Below are positions 34,138-44,249 of a DNA stretch of 64,000 nucleotides, piece after piece. Source of the stretch: Buxus sempervirens (taxonomy: Eukaryota > Streptophyta > Magnoliopsida > Buxales > Buxaceae); assembly GCA_947561395.2 (NCBI GenBank), contig OX387183.1, positions 61,983,915 through 62,047,914 on the forward strand. The letters are read 5' to 3'. The notes beneath the pieces were generated by a model. That model searched no databases. It saw only the letters and a program-made list of their open reading frames with translations, and was not told where the DNA came from. How positions within the stretch are numbered: position 1 is the first letter of the stretch; every line of letters starts with the position of its first letter. The position numbers and the translations under genes are program-made.

Positions 34138-35760
34138 ATGACCAAAGCTCAAGTCCCATCCATGACCCATGAATCCACAGTTTCGATTAGCATTAAGTTG
34201 GATGGCTCCAACTATGCTCTCTGGTCCCAAGTTGTTGAGATGTTGTCACTACAAGAAATTTAACTTATAGTGTTATTTTATAAATGTCATTAATGCTCTA
34301 AAAAGTGTCACTAAAACTTTAGTGACGTTTTCAATAAATGTCAATGATAAGGGCCTCACTAATTGTTTTAGTGACATTTTCATAAAACGCCATTAAATTT
34401 TTAGTTATAGTGACGTTTATTTTGATATTTAGATGTGTCACAAATCCATATAATTCATTATAAAAATAATTTATTTATATATTTATAAATGATGTTTACA
34501 AAATGTGTCACTTAATTCATTTAATGACATTTCTATCTATAGGACAATAAATCCATCTTTAATCCACCCTATATGTTGCCCTCCATGACTTGAACCTGAG
34601 ACATAGTGCCTAATCTGATAATGCCTATTACATGCCTAATCGGCTAATCGTTGTTCTAGAAGTCATATCACTTATAAAAATATCTTTGTTTAAGTACTAA
34701 ACATCTATTAATGTTTTGGAAATGTCATCATAATACAATGACGTTTTTTTTTAAAACTTCACTATATAAGATCTACTTAACATTTTTTGATAAAATATTA
34801 ACATTTACTTAACATTTCTACATGCCTTAATTATGATATTTATTAAAAAAATTCATTTTAATTTAGTAGTACGTGACATTTTTTTTATAAATGTCACTAT
34901 ATAAGAGCTACAATGACGTTTTTTATGTAAATGTCACTAAAATTTTAAATTAGTGACTTCTATTGTAAATGCCACTAAAATATAACTTTTGTGACATTTT
35001 CTTCTAAATGTCATTAATAAAATGTCGCTAATATCAAAATTTTTTGTAGTGATATCTCCGACAAAGACAAATTGGGGTACCTCAATGGTGATTTTCCTCA
35101 CCTTCTCCAACTGATCCCTCCTTTCGAAAATGGCGTACCGACAACGCCATTGTAAAAAGTTGGTTGATCAACTCTATGGACTCGACCCTTATTGGAAATT
35201 TCATCTGATTTCAGACTGCAAAATCCGTTTGGGATGCGATTGCTATGACCTACTTTGATGGCAATGACACTTCTCAGGTCTATGAACTTTAGCGACGGGT
35301 ATCTCGCCTGAAACAAGGCGGTGGCTCTCTTGAGAAATACTACACCGAACTACAGGGCCTTTGGCGAGAGATCGACTTTCGTCGTCCGAATCCCATGACC
35401 TGCACTATTGATATTCACCATTACAACTCTCTGGTCCAAGAGGACCGAGTCTATACGTTCTTGGATGGTCTTGACAACCGTCTTGACAATGTACGTGGTG
35501 ATGTGCTTCAGATGAAGCCCTTCCCCACCATTGGAGCAACCTATGCTCATGTCCACAGAGAAGCCATCCGACAGTTGGTGATGGGCTCGGGCGTTGCTGA
35601 ACCTGGATCAGGAGCAGTCCTGGTCTCCAAGAGTCTCAAACTTACACCTGCTGGTTCACACTCTCAGGGCGGCAAGACCTCCAAGCTGCGTGCTTCAACT
35701 GATGGCTTGAAGTGCACTCATTGTGGCGGCACAAAGCACACACGAAAGAGTTGCTTCTAG
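34138..35760 (+). pseudogene. copia gag, interrupted and frameshifted
   Basis: An ATG at 34138 opens a Gag N-terminus containing KLDGSNYALWSQVVEM. The frame is cut by the 805-bp CACTA-type element at 34247 and resumes at ISDKDKLGYLNGDFP. Further frameshifts and stops follow (TAA and TGA soon after 35140, TGA near 35209, TAG near 35290), then a UBN2-type Gag region (VYTFLDGLDNRLDNVRGDV). A CCHC zinc knuckle (CTHCGGTKHTRKSC) ends just before the TAG at 35758-35760. Confidence 0.9.
34247..35051. mobile_element. Non-autonomous CACTA (En/Spm-like) element, 805 bp
   Basis: The ends read CACTACAAGAAATTT and TTTTTTGTAGTG, the classic CACTA inverted repeat. The interior carries many copies of AATGTCACTA and its reverse complement, as in subterminal transposase-binding arrays, and no protein. 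Removing the element plus three bases (TGT) restores the Gag reading frame (GATGT joined to ATATCTCC). That fits a 3-bp target duplication whose copies have since diverged (TGT versus ATA). Confidence 0.8.
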
Positions 35761-36012
35761 TTGCATGGCTACCCTGACTGGTGGCACGATCTCCAGGCCA
35801 AGAAGCGAAAGGAAACAGGAGAAGGAGGTGGGCACAGACCTGGGTCCTACAGCGGGCCAGGGAAAGCTATAGTTGTTACTGCTGAACCTGCTGAATCTTC
35901 CTCCTTCTCTATGGTGTTGCTCGCAGCTTCCACTCATGCGGTTGACTCTACTACAGATCCAGGTATAATCGGCCAGGCTTGTTTTTCATCTCAACAAGAT
36001 GAAGACCGTGGT

Positions 36013-39000
36013 TAGTGGCTATTGGATTCTGGCGCCACCGACCACATGAAGTGGGACCCCACTGATTTTTCAGAATCATCCCCACCAAGGCGCAAGTCTA
36101 TAGCAAATGCGAATGGAGTTTTTTCTCCAGTAACAGGCTCGGGCACAATGACTTTGTCTCAAATCTTAAAATTATCACATACCCTCCTATTCCCCTCTTT
36201 ATCTCACAAATTATTATCTGTCAGCCAACTCAGTGCGGAATTGAACTGCGTTGTCCTAATGTATTCTACATTTTGTCTAATTCAGGATATTCTTACAAAG
36301 GAGATCATTGGGCGTGGTACTAGGAAGGGGGACTTATACTACATGGACGATTTCAGTACAGGTCGTGCCTATCACACATCTCATCCGACAAATGCAAGAG
36401 AGAGGAAGATTTGGCTTTGGCATCATCGTTTGGGACATCCGTCCATTCCGTATATGAAGCATTTGTTCCCTGATTTGTTTACCCACTTACAGCACAAGAT
36501 TTTGTTCCCTGATTCGTTCTGGTGGGCCAGAATAAATGTCATGTTCCGTTTGCTTTAATTCATTCTAATGTGTGGGGACCTTCCCTAGTTTCTACTATCT
36601 TTAGCATACGATGGTTTGTTATTTTTGTGGATGATTGTACTTGAATTACATGGCTCTATTTATTGCGACATAAGGATGAAGTATTGAGTGTGTTCCAAGC
36701 TTTCCATGCGATGATCCAAACTCAGTTCTCTGGCAAGATTCAAATTCTTCGTTTTGATAATGGCGGAGAATATGTAAATCAACGATTTCAGAATTATTTT
36801 CAAGAACATGGTCTTATTCATGAGACTTCTTACCCACAAACACCTCAGCAAAAAGGTGTTGCTGAGCGGAAAAATAAACATATACTTGAAACTGCCCGAG
36901 CTCTCCTCCTTGAAGCTCACGTGCCTCATTGACATTGGGGTGATGTTGTTGCAACTACAGTTCATCTACTCAATCGTATGCTGTCACGAGGTTTGAATAT
37001 CGAAACCTCGCTCCAGGCTCCGTCTACATTTGTTACCCTACCCACCATGTTAAAAATCCCTCCTCGGATTTTTGGCTGCGTGGCCTATGTCCATCTTCAC
37101 AAGAATCAACGCACCAAGCTTGATCCGTGTGTTGTTCGTTGCCTGTTCTTGGGGTATGGCATGCATCAGAAAGGCTATAGATGTTATGATCCTACCACTA
37201 AAAAAAGCTATGTCACCATGGATGTTACGTTTTTGGAATCTGAGTCTTTCTATTCTTCTCCAGTACCCAATTCATCTCTTCAGGAGGAGACTCAAGGAGA
37301 AGTGCCGAATTGGTTAAGACTAGATTGGGTAGACACTCGAGAAGAGGAGGTTCGAATGAATGAAGACACTCGAGAAGAGGAGGTTCAAATGAATGAAGAA
37401 TCTCTTGCGTCCATAGAAAAGGATACATCCTCAAGAGAAGAGCCCCTGACATCTGAAACTGAAATCGTAGTCCCTCACTCCCTAGTACCAGACCAATCTC
37501 CTAATAATATTCTTGAGGTAAGTTCTCCTACTATTATGTCATCTGATAATATAGATACATCCACTGGGTACACTTTACCTTTCAGGCATAATCGGGGCAA
37601 GCCACCAAGCCGATACTCACCAGATATCGAGGAACGGAGGACAAGATATCCAATCGCCAACTATATGTCCAATGAGAAGCTACTGGAATGGGTCAGGACG
37701 TTCAGACACACACTGTCTGTGTGTCACGTTCCCGTCAATGTTTAGGAGGCATTGACGGATCCAAAGTGGACTCAAGCTATACAAGAAGAAATGGAGGCAC
37801 TAACGAAGAACAAAACCTGGAATCTAGTACCATTACCCAAAGGGAAGAAGATAGCGAGATGTAAATGGGTGTTTTCGATCAAACACAAGGGAGATGGATC
37901 TATAGAGAGATACAAGGCAAGACTTGTAGCAAAAGGCTATACACAAACATACGGCGTGGATTATCAATAAACTTTCTCTCCAGTAACAAAGTTAAACACT
38001 GTTAGAGTTCTATTGTCTCTTGCAGCAAATCTTGATTGGCCCTTGCACCAATTTGATGTGAAGAACGCTTTTCTCCATGGTGATCTCGAAGAAGAAGTTT
38101 ATATGGATATCCTACCAGGCTATACGGCATCCTTAGAGACAGAGGTGGTATGCAGATTAGAGCGAGCTTTGTATGGACTGAAGCAGTCACCTCGAGCTTG
38201 GTTCGGTTGTTTAAGCTTGGTAATGAAGAAATTTGGCTTCCAACAAAGCAACTTTGACCATACTTTGTTTCTGAAACACCGATAGAACAATGTAGCCGCT
38301 TTGATAGTATATGTAGATGATATGATTATCACAGGGAATGACTTGGAAGAAATAACTCAACTTCAGAAGCAACTGGCAACTGAATTCGAGATGAAGAATC
38401 TTGGAGGGTTGAAGTACTTTCTGGGAATAGAAGTTGCAAGATCGAGACAAGGAATATTTCTATGCCAACGGAAATATATCCTAGACTTACTAGCAAAAGT
38501 GGGATTATTGGAGTGCAAACCTGCAGACACTCCAATTGTCCAGAATCATAGGCTCGGAGAGTATTCAGACCAAACACCAATAGATAAAGGAAGATATCAA
38601 AAAGTAGTTGGTAAACTTATCTATCTTTCTCATACTTGGCCCGATATTGCATATGCTGTGAGTGTAGTGAGTCAGTTTATGCACTGTCTAACTGAAGATC
38701 ATATGGAAGCGGTAATTCGAATACTTCGGTATTTGAAATCCTCTCCAAGAAAGGGTCTCATGTTCTTGAAGAACAAACACCTAAAAATTGAAGGCTATAC
38801 GGATGCGGATTGGGCTGGGAATACGAAGGACCAAAAGTCGACCTCAGGCTACTTTACTTTTGTTGGAGGGAATCTAGTTACATGGAGAAGTAAAAAACAA
38901 AAGGTAGTTGCATTGTCAAGTGCCGAAGCTGAATTCTGAGGGATGGCCAAAGGACTTTGTGAACTCCTTTGGCTCAAAAGGTTAATGACTAAGATCGGTT

Positions 39001-39240
39001 TTGAACCTACATCTGAGATGGATCTTTTCTGCAACAATAAAGCGGAGGCTATTGCCATCTCTTAGAATCCAATTCAACACGACCGTACCAAACACGTTGA
39101 AGTAGATAGGCACTTCATCAAACAGAATCTCAAAGAAAAAAATCATATGATTTCCATTTGTTAAGTTGGAAGATTAGTTGGCAGATATGAAAGCTGTTTC
39201 TAGCAAGGTTTTTTACAACTAACTAGACAATCTATGCATT
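36013..39240 (+). pseudogene. copia pol: protease, integrase, reverse transcriptase, RNase H (degenerate)
   Basis: After a TAG at 36013 the protease motif WLLDSGATDHM appears. GAG-pre-integrase follows (WHHRLGHPSIPYMKHL), then integrase core pieces (FVDDCT, RFDNGGEY, QKGVAERKN), reverse transcriptase (KWVFSIKHKGDGSIERYKAR, the active-site YVDDM near 38320) and RNase H (YTDADWAGN, ALSSAEAEF). In-frame stops interrupt it at about 36541-36558, 36930, 37743, 37968, 38283, 38937 and 39063. Several are CAA/CAG/CGA-type codons turned into stops. It is an inactive relic, though still easily aligned. Confidence 0.93.
37332..37397 (+). repeat. 33-bp in-frame tandem duplication in copia pol
   Basis: GACACTCGAGAAGAGGAGGT and the following 13 bases are repeated once with one mismatch, giving DTREEEVRMNE followed by DTREEEVQMNE. 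It lies in the variable acidic linker between integrase and reverse transcriptase. Confidence 0.95.
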
Positions 39241-39260
39241 CGAGATCCATACGCATTAGC

Positions 39261-39271
39261 TTGAGGGGGAG
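39261..39271 (+). other. Polypurine tract of the copia element
   Basis: TTGAGGGGGAG directly precedes the TG of the 3' LTR, as needed for plus-strand priming. Confidence 0.9.
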
Positions 39272-39506
39272 TGTTGGTGTGAGCTGTATCAAATCAACGT
39301 CAAGGATTGCCAAATATTACACGGAGATATTGCGGAGATATTTCCACCATTTACGCTAGAATCAAATCACCCTATGCAAGGGGGTTCCCTGATACTAGCC
39401 TTAGAAATTGTATAGGCCAAGTTTAGAATTCTTTTATCTCTATATTTATGTACAACGTCCATGTAAAGAGGTAGAAAAAAAAAGGAATCAAATATACAGT
39501 TTTACA
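39272..39506 (+). repeat. 3' LTR of the copia element
   Basis: 235 bp, TGTTGG...TTTACA. Against the 5' LTR I count five substitutions and one extra A in an A-run. Confidence 0.97.
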
Positions 39507-40614
39507 AAACACATTGATGTTAGTGAGAAACATGATATTAACAAAAGCTTTATAGTAGCAGCCACAATCTATCATACATGGTTGGAATGTAATAGGCAAA
39601 ATTTTCAAGGGTAGGACAAGAGTGGCTTCACGGATGTTCAAGAAAATTTGTAGGGACATCCTTATGAGGCATAGTGTTACTGCCTAAACTGGTATGCAGA
39701 TTTTTTTTTAATAGCTAACAGGTTTATGACTTGTATAGTTAAAGGTTTATAGCTGTAGTATCTACCATGGCTTAGCATTTTGGCTGAAACTTTTATATAA
39801 ATTTTGTTTCAAATCAATACAAATTACACTTACTCTCAAAAAAACTTAGCAGTGTGGAACAGGCACTAAACTTTACGCAGACGCATACATCTTTTAGCCC
39901 TAACACAACACAACCCTACAATGCATCACAAGGCACTGCCTTACCACAAACAAAGCCCAGGACCAATTTGTTTTTTTTTCAAACAATATTTTCCGCTTTC
40001 TTAACCTTGCACTTTGCTACCCTGCTACGAAGCTCCTTGTTTTCCATTTTCTTTGTCGATAACACGACAAGACTTTACAATGCACCTGAAGAGTTCTAAA
40101 GAATTCGATCGACCATCTCCACATATTGGAAATTTAGGGTTTGCAAGATTAATCTCATCGATGTCTTCGTCTTCTTGGTTCTAAAACAAAAGATTAATTA
40201 ATTCCTCTCACTTGTTCTTCCTCTTCGTTTTACGGCTTCAGTAACGGTTTTAGTGCCAGATCCATGACATCTAGTCGCAGCCAGAATGATTCAAGGTATA
40301 ATGTTTTTGCATTTGATTTATTCGAGTTCGGAAAATTGGGTTTCATTGAAACTTCATGCTGCAGAAGGAATGAGGTTTGGTCGTAGCTAGTGAGCGGGAA
40401 TTTTCAGTGTGGAAATGAGAGGTTTGGAGGGAGGAAGAAGAGATATACAAGGAAGAACCTTCCATGGATTTTCTTTTCTACCAAGATCCGATCGTTTTGT
40501 TTGAATGATTTTATTTCTGTAGGTCCCTTTATTTTCCGGCTATCCTAACGCCAAGTTTTTGCAAGAAAGATGGATTTTGTATAAAATTCAGACAAATCAG
40601 TTTACACGAGCAAG

Positions 40615-40800
40615 CTAAGGGAAATTGAATACCAATTTACGCACTGGTTAGTCACTTAATTATATCAATTCAGGTTGCTCTACTTTCCCTCAAAATGAGA
40701 AGCATTAAGATTTATTTCTCTTGATCAAATTATATGTATTTTAAGATTTAAAGTAAACGATTAATCGCATGATTCAAATCATGTGGTTCATAGAATTCTC
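40615..40800 (-). mobile_element. LTR fragment related to the copia remnant at 32066-32690
   Basis: Shared order of motifs: AATTGAATACCAATTTA, GGTTAGTCACTTAAT, CAGGTTGCTCTACTTT, AAGATTTATTTCTC. These align with the LTR of the minus-strand copia relic at about 32490-32610. No coding sequence is attached, so it is a solo or broken LTR. Confidence 0.5.
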
Positions 40801-42040
40801 AAGACCAAACAGAAAGTAGATGATAAGAAATTCTGTTCTCGCCCGCAGTTTTAGTTCCTTGAACCTTGCATGCGGGCGGTGCGCTCTACACATTTCCCAC
40901 AAGATTATCCGATATGATACTTCCTTTATCGCATGAAAAACCCATCTTCATTCCAAATGCTTTCTGACGGCAGATACCAATTCCAAGAGGAAAACCAGTC
41001 CTTGCAATAGCGCACTGTACATGTACCAAAAAGCTTTAGAGCATACATGGGTGCCTATAGACCATTGAGAGATGAAGACGATACAATTCCCTCTCTCTTC
41101 AATGACACGCCTTATAGAAGAATATTTCAGCTGTAATGTTAGACTAAAAGTGATTCCCGGTGCGTGTATTCGTACACACACTAGCGGACATGGCACACAT
41201 GATATGCAACCGTCACTACAGTAGATTTCTCCTTTCGAAATACAGTGAACATGACCATAGAGCACATTTGCACCTCAGGTCAGCAGCCTCCATGATCGCC
41301 CACCGACAGCATTGTTTGCCTATGACAGCATAATGTCAATTAAGAAGGGAACATGTATACTTTTCATGTACAAGAACTATTTTCGGCCCGGCTCTTTGGC
41401 CAATCACAAGGCATGTGATTATGTTTAAGCAAACGCCTATTGTAATCTTAGGAATCGGATCAGAGAACACAAAAAGATGTTTGGAACTGCTGATTAACAT
41501 AAAACCAGCTGACGTTTTAAGGTTTAACCAGCGCTTAAGGTTTGATCGAGATTCAATAAAAAAGGTAAAAGCGTTGCAGGAGAAGACGAGCATGTGGGTT
41601 ACCAAAGAAATATTTCTAAAACCAAAAGCCAGAAAGAAGCGAAGATGGGGGAGGGCGGGGGGGTCATTTGACAAAAGGTTAAGGGTATTTATTGAAATCA
41701 GCATGGACGATTAAAGTAAATGGTCTGCAGCGAAGGTCAAAGAAATTAAGAAAAGCGCTCCACCTGTACTTCTCTCTGTCGCTGAAAAATTCGTAGTGCG
41801 TCTGAGCGTCTCTCTTTTCGTTTGGAGAGGGGGAGGAAGAAGAGGAAGAGGAAGGGAAACGATCATGAAAAGATATAAAAAGATACAGGCGATCTTACAC
41901 AGACGCAGATTATTCTTTTATAACCTCTCCTGAAAAATCTCCTCAGAAAAGAAAAGAAAAATCTGACCCTTCTTTGCTCTCTTTCTCTGTCCCTTGCTAG
42001 ATTTTTAGAGATCTTTGAGTCGCTTTCGTGTCTGACTCTC

Positions 42041-42091
42041 ATGATGACAATGACACATCCTCCCCTCTGCTTAAAAACTTCTCTTCCGTGA
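42041..42091 (+). other. Candidate miPEP-type small ORF in the MIR319 leader
   Basis: If transcription starts near 41945, the first ATG lies at 42041 and opens MMTMTHPPLCLKTSLP with a TGA stop at 42089-42091. Plant pri-miRNAs can encode short regulatory peptides from their first ORF. No conservation data are available, so this is only a candidate. Confidence 0.25.
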
Positions 42092-43600
42092 TTTGTGCAA
42101 GTCTCTCTTTAATTCATTTCATCGTTTTTTATTTTCTCAGATTTTATGGTCAGAGTTTTTTTCTTTTTCGCCATATGTACTTCATGGTCTCCTTTCCGTT
42201 CAAGTGCAGGTAAAAGACCCAGGAAAAGGAGTACTAGGGTTTCTAAATATGGGTATGTGCTACATCACTAATGGAGATTAGGGTTTCCGTAAGTCGAGGC
42301 TTATTCCAAAGAAAATTAAAGAAGTAAGCTGCTATTATCCGTTTTCGGTTTTTCCCCTCCTCATGTGGGCATCTTTCATCTCGTTTCACTTTGTTGTTTA
42401 TTTTCTTTCTGGGTTTTCCTAGGAGGATTTTACGTAGATTTCGTTCTATTACATTGAACATAACTGGGTTTTGTATCTTCTCTGTATTTTTCCTTTCAAA
42501 GGCGCACTGCAGGCTCTTTGTTATCATAAGATCTAGATGATATATGGTTTCTTACTTCATAGTAAGTACCATGTCTCCACTTGATCAGAGTCAGAAAGCT
42601 TACCCTTTTAACTGGATAAGTCACTGTACGTGGGATTGGTGTTTTTATGATCTGTTTAACCTGATGTGATTTTTCTTTCAGTGCTGCTTTGTGATCTATG
42701 ATTCAAGTGGAGAAATGAGGTTTTATTTTGTGTTTTTCCCGTTTCCCCCCTCCATTATGTTTTCCGGTAAGGTAAACTTTCTTTAGCTTCATGGATTAGG
42801 GTTAGGGTTTATATTCGGATAATCTTGCCATAATGAAAACCGAACTTTTATTGAATATATTGCCTCAAGTCTTAGAAAATAAGATATCCTTTTTATCTTG
42901 CCTTTGATGTCTAGATTTTTTTGTAAGATTATTTTCTATAGAAGGGCAGGTTAAAAAAGGGTCGCATCCGGTTTCCTTTTTGATATTGATTGCAATTAGG
43001 GATTGTGTGATTCTTCTCTAGACTTGATTGGGAACTTCTTGAATTGGATGAATCATATCTGTTGCGTGGTTGGGAATACAAGACTACCCACAAGAAGAAA
43101 ATTTAAGAATTTTTGTTGTCATTCTTAGTACTCCCTGATCTTTGGTCAAGTAAACCTTAATTATATGAAATCATTATGCTGATTGATGAATTACTAATAT
43201 AGCTAATCAGGTTTTGATCTACACCGTCACTATGAAGCTTTATGAATGAGAACAGATGCTTTAAAAGATAGTTGATTCTTTTTTGGTTTTTCCTTTTTAA
43301 TCTTTTCACTTGAAACAGTTCTACTGATACTTGTTTATCTTCTCTGATAGTGCCCTAGATTAGTGGTGAGGATCGTGAATGCCAAAACAACTGGGTGTTC
43401 TTAGACAATGAAAAACTTTCTAAATTGGTGCTGAGCCATACAATTTTGGTTTTGATTCCACATTCTACTTATATGCAACTAGATGAATGGGTTGTGTGCT
43501 ATTTTTTTTTTTTCTCTATATTGAAAAGTTGATGAATTACATTCTCATGGAGTATTTTATGAAAATTTTTTCTTCAATGGTACTGAGAAATGCATAAATG

Positions 43601-43784
43601 GTAGAGAGAGCTTTCTTCAGTCCACTTATAGATGTGTTAAAGGTTTGAATTAGCTGCCGACTCATTCATTCAAACACTCAGTAGAAATGGAGTGGTTTTT
43701 GCTACTGTGAATGTGTGAATGATGCGGGAGATAAATTCCATCCCTTCCCCTCTGTGCTTGGACTGAAGGGAGCTCCCTTTGTCT
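43601..43784 (+). ncRNA. MIR319: miR319 precursor hairpin
   Basis: The 3' arm contains the mature miRNA at 43758-43778. The 5' arm at 43604-43626 (GAGAGAGCTTTCTTCAGTCC) pairs with it at nearly every position. Inside the long stem a second duplex is visible: GACTCATTCATTCAAACAC (from about 43660) against GTGTGAATGATGCGGGAG (from about 43713). This matches the long two-duplex foldback of the MIR159/319 family, processed from the loop end downward. Confidence 0.95.
43758..43778 (+). ncRNA. miR319: mature miR319
   Basis: The 21-nt segment beginning TTGGACTGAAGGGAGCTC is the canonical miR319 (miR-JAW) sequence. Known targets in plants are TCP transcription factor mRNAs controlling leaf and petal growth and senescence; some isoforms also reach MYB mRNAs. 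Confidence 0.97.
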
Positions 43785-44249
43785 ATTTCCAGCATTTTCA
43801 TTTCAGTTCAATACTTGTCTTTCCAAGGTAACCTCCTCACCCTTGGTGAGCTCTCTCTCTCTCTCTCTCTCTCTTTCGGATTTGTGATTAAGGCTGATAA
43901 TATTTAGCTTCACATCTGGTTTTGCTAAAGGTGACAAACTGATACATACTGTACTGCTGTTGCCTCGGTAACTCACTGTCTTCTGTATGGCAAGTCACTG
44001 CACTGTTTTTACTACTGAAAGAAAAAAAAAATCAGTTTTACATGCTTAAAAAGGCCTGAACATGGAACATCTTAATTTCATGTTCTGTAATATTCCTTTG
44101 ACTTTGTCGTCGCTTTTTGATCGTCTTCTCATTCAATCAAGTGTGTTCTTGCTTAGGGGGTAGGTGACAGATACAAAACCACACTTCAAAATGGCTTTCA
44201 TTGAAGAGAAATTTCATTCGTTTCTGCTTCTTTTACTATCGCTTACACT

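Larger units (their letters stand above)
33744..39506 (+). mobile_element. Ty1/copia LTR retrotransposon, 5763 bp, degenerate
   Basis: Two LTRs (33744-33977 and 39272-39506, each TG...CA) are flanked by the 5-bp target duplication AAACA (33739-33743 and 39507-39511). An initiator-Met tRNA primer site follows the 5' LTR and a G-rich polypurine tract precedes the 3' LTR. Domain order is gag, protease, integrase, reverse transcriptase, RNase H, which defines the copia superfamily. The coding region is broken by several stops and by a CACTA-type insertion, so it cannot act autonomously. The LTRs differ at five substitutions plus one A-run length change. Confidence 0.97.
33609..39858 (+). mobile_element. 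5'-truncated L1-like LINE, split by a copia insertion
   Basis: AACTTAGCAGTGTGGA occurs at 33609-33624 and again at 39843-39858, a perfect 16-bp target duplication. LINE sequence (33625-33743 and 39507-39842, about 455 bp) ends in a short A-run. Its frame reads WTEVFKEMGHTFAGRCWNEI on the left of the copia insertion and SFIVAATIYHTWLECNR on the right, typical of the end of plant L1-type ORF2. Confidence 0.85.

Noticed and set aside
35761-36015. Open frame between Gag and protease as a separate gene
   Set aside because: It is the Gag-Pol linker of the copia element, isolated only by stop mutations.
40257-40300. Possible first exon MTSSRSQNDSR followed by GTATAATG
   Set aside because: Leader-like context, but no downstream exon continues it; only 11 codons of evidence.
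40948-41265. Cysteine-rich minus-strand frame (CSDGCISCVPCP)
   Set aside because: Spacing fits no known cysteine-rich family and there is no supporting exon or signal structure.
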